Position numbers and translations under genes: made by a program
Notes under the pieces: model-generated
What the model was told of the DNA's origin: nothing
Database searches by the model: none
The model's input: the letters and a program-made list of their open reading frames with translations, nothing else
Assembly (NCBI GenBank): GCA_002692165.1
Contig: NZJL01000014.1
Coordinates: forward strand, 1-7,649
Length of the DNA: 7,649 nt
From: Porticoccaceae bacterium
GTDB taxonomy: Bacteria; Pseudomonadota; Gammaproteobacteria; Pseudomonadales; Porticoccaceae
Direction: 5' to 3'
Shown here: piece after piece, positions 7,269 to 7,649 of the stretch
Layout of the letters: every line of letters begins with the position of its first letter
How positions within the stretch are numbered: position 1 is the stretch's first letter

Positions 7269-7291
7269 TTAAAACAGTCTTACTGTTTTAA
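7269..7291. promoter_or_regulatory. Perfect 10-bp inverted repeat: operator or bidirectional terminator
   Basis: The arms TTAAAACAGT (7269-7278) and ACTGTTTTAA (7282-7291) match perfectly around the 3-nt loop CTT. A-run and T-run lie on the two sides, so the element could act as a weak Rho-independent terminator in either direction. No certain gene ends here. The low GC of the stem and the short spacer also suit a dimeric repressor site. It lies 40 bp before repeat copy B. Confidence 0.5.
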
Positions 7292-7330
7292 TTCCAAAAG
7301 CATGCTTAATTCTTCATTCTCAAGAAACCC

Positions 7331-7413
7331 TTATGAGACTTTAAACTTTGTTGTTGATTGTAGTTTTCACACATACGATAAGAAATAAAGCGCGCGCGCA
7401 TTTATTTCTATTT
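7331..7413. repeat. Diverged direct repeat, copy B
   Basis: This is the partner of the repeat at 6397-6482, in the same orientation: 42 of 51 identities over 7331-7381, then a gapped segment including the alternating CGCGCGCGC tract at 7391-7399, then 15 of 19 identities over 7395-7413. Unlike copy A it is followed closely by the hydrophobic reading frame that runs off the window, and preceded by the perfect palindrome at 7269-7291. Confidence 0.7.
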
Positions 7414-7449
7414 TTTTAATTACAAGCAGTTTATAAATACTCTCTTTAA

Positions 7450-7649
7450 TATATATTTTCGCTTTTTTCTGAGTTTTACGGTGCGGTTTTTGCGGTTTTA
7501 ATATATCTTCTCCTTGACTATTTAATCGCCAGAGCGGCGTATAGGGAAGGATACTTGGATGGCTTATGGCAGATAATGTACTTTGCGATTATGAGTCTGT
7601 TCGCTTTTGCTCTATTTGTCGCAATCGGACCAATCTATTATGTAGTTAT
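7450..7649 (+). CDS. Partial membrane protein reading frame, cut by the window end
   Basis: A frame is open from just after the TAA at 7447-7449 to the end of the window (66 codons and counting). It encodes two strongly hydrophobic segments, FYGAVFAVLIYLLLDYLI and IMSLFAFALFVAIGPIYYVV. They are separated by a charged loop ARAAYREGYLDGLWQ, as expected for a two-helix or longer inner-membrane protein. The true start is unclear, because no ATG or GTG precedes the first segment. In-frame candidates are TTG at 7555 (AGGGA seven bases upstream) and ATG at 7576, both of which drop the first helix. The frame may therefore be a 5'-damaged gene, a gene with a rare start, or a shorter protein with one N-terminal helix. 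I cannot name the family. Confidence 0.4.

Noticed and set aside
7391..7399. Alternating CGCGCGCGC tract as a Z-DNA or regulatory element
   Set aside because: It is only nine bases long and lies in the variable part of the repeat. Too short to support any claim.
5765..7649. CRISPR array, integron attC sites, tRNA or rRNA genes in the non-coding part
   Set aside because: There are no regularly spaced repeats, no paired attC core sites and no cloverleaf-like or rRNA-like sequence. The only long repeat is a diverged two-copy pair.

Overview
The window looks like a gammaproteobacterial chromosome of moderate GC. The order atpD-atpC-glmU-glmS is the classic gammaproteobacterial arrangement, with the ATP synthase operon followed by the two UDP-GlcNAc precursor genes. 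All four proteins are full length and keep their family motifs. I cannot name the genus.

Bases 9-1859 hold the end of the atp operon: the beta subunit (atpD) and the epsilon subunit (atpC), 27 nt apart. A 113-nt gap with a strong inverted repeat separates atpC from glmU. glmU (1973-3373) and glmS (3378-5207) are 4 nt apart and must be co-transcribed. GlmS makes glucosamine-6-phosphate. After isomerisation by GlmM, which is not in this window, GlmU acetylates and uridylylates the product to UDP-GlcNAc for peptidoglycan and lipopolysaccharide. Everything up to 5207 is ordinary core genome.

The character changes sharply at the glmS stop codon. The conserved 3' end of glmS is the classical target of Tn7-family transposons. 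Nine bases further on begins an AT-rich gene (about 32% GC by hand count) for a 182-aa protein with a BamHI-like D...ExE nuclease signature. I find no transposase. Next come about 800 bp of mostly non-coding sequence holding a small decayed recombinase-like reading frame.

The one conventional gene beyond glmS is rpmE2 on the minus strand (6566-6829), a zinc-independent (type B) ribosomal protein L31 with its own promoter and terminator. A diverged direct repeat of about 85 bp lies on both sides of it (6397-6482 and 7331-7413). The rest is AT-rich non-coding sequence with a perfect 10-bp inverted repeat. From about 7450 a hydrophobic reading frame runs off the end of the window.

I read 5208-7649 as an accessory insertion zone downstream of glmS. 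The points most worth a second look are the nuclease-like gene, the repeat pair and the hairpin in front of glmU.
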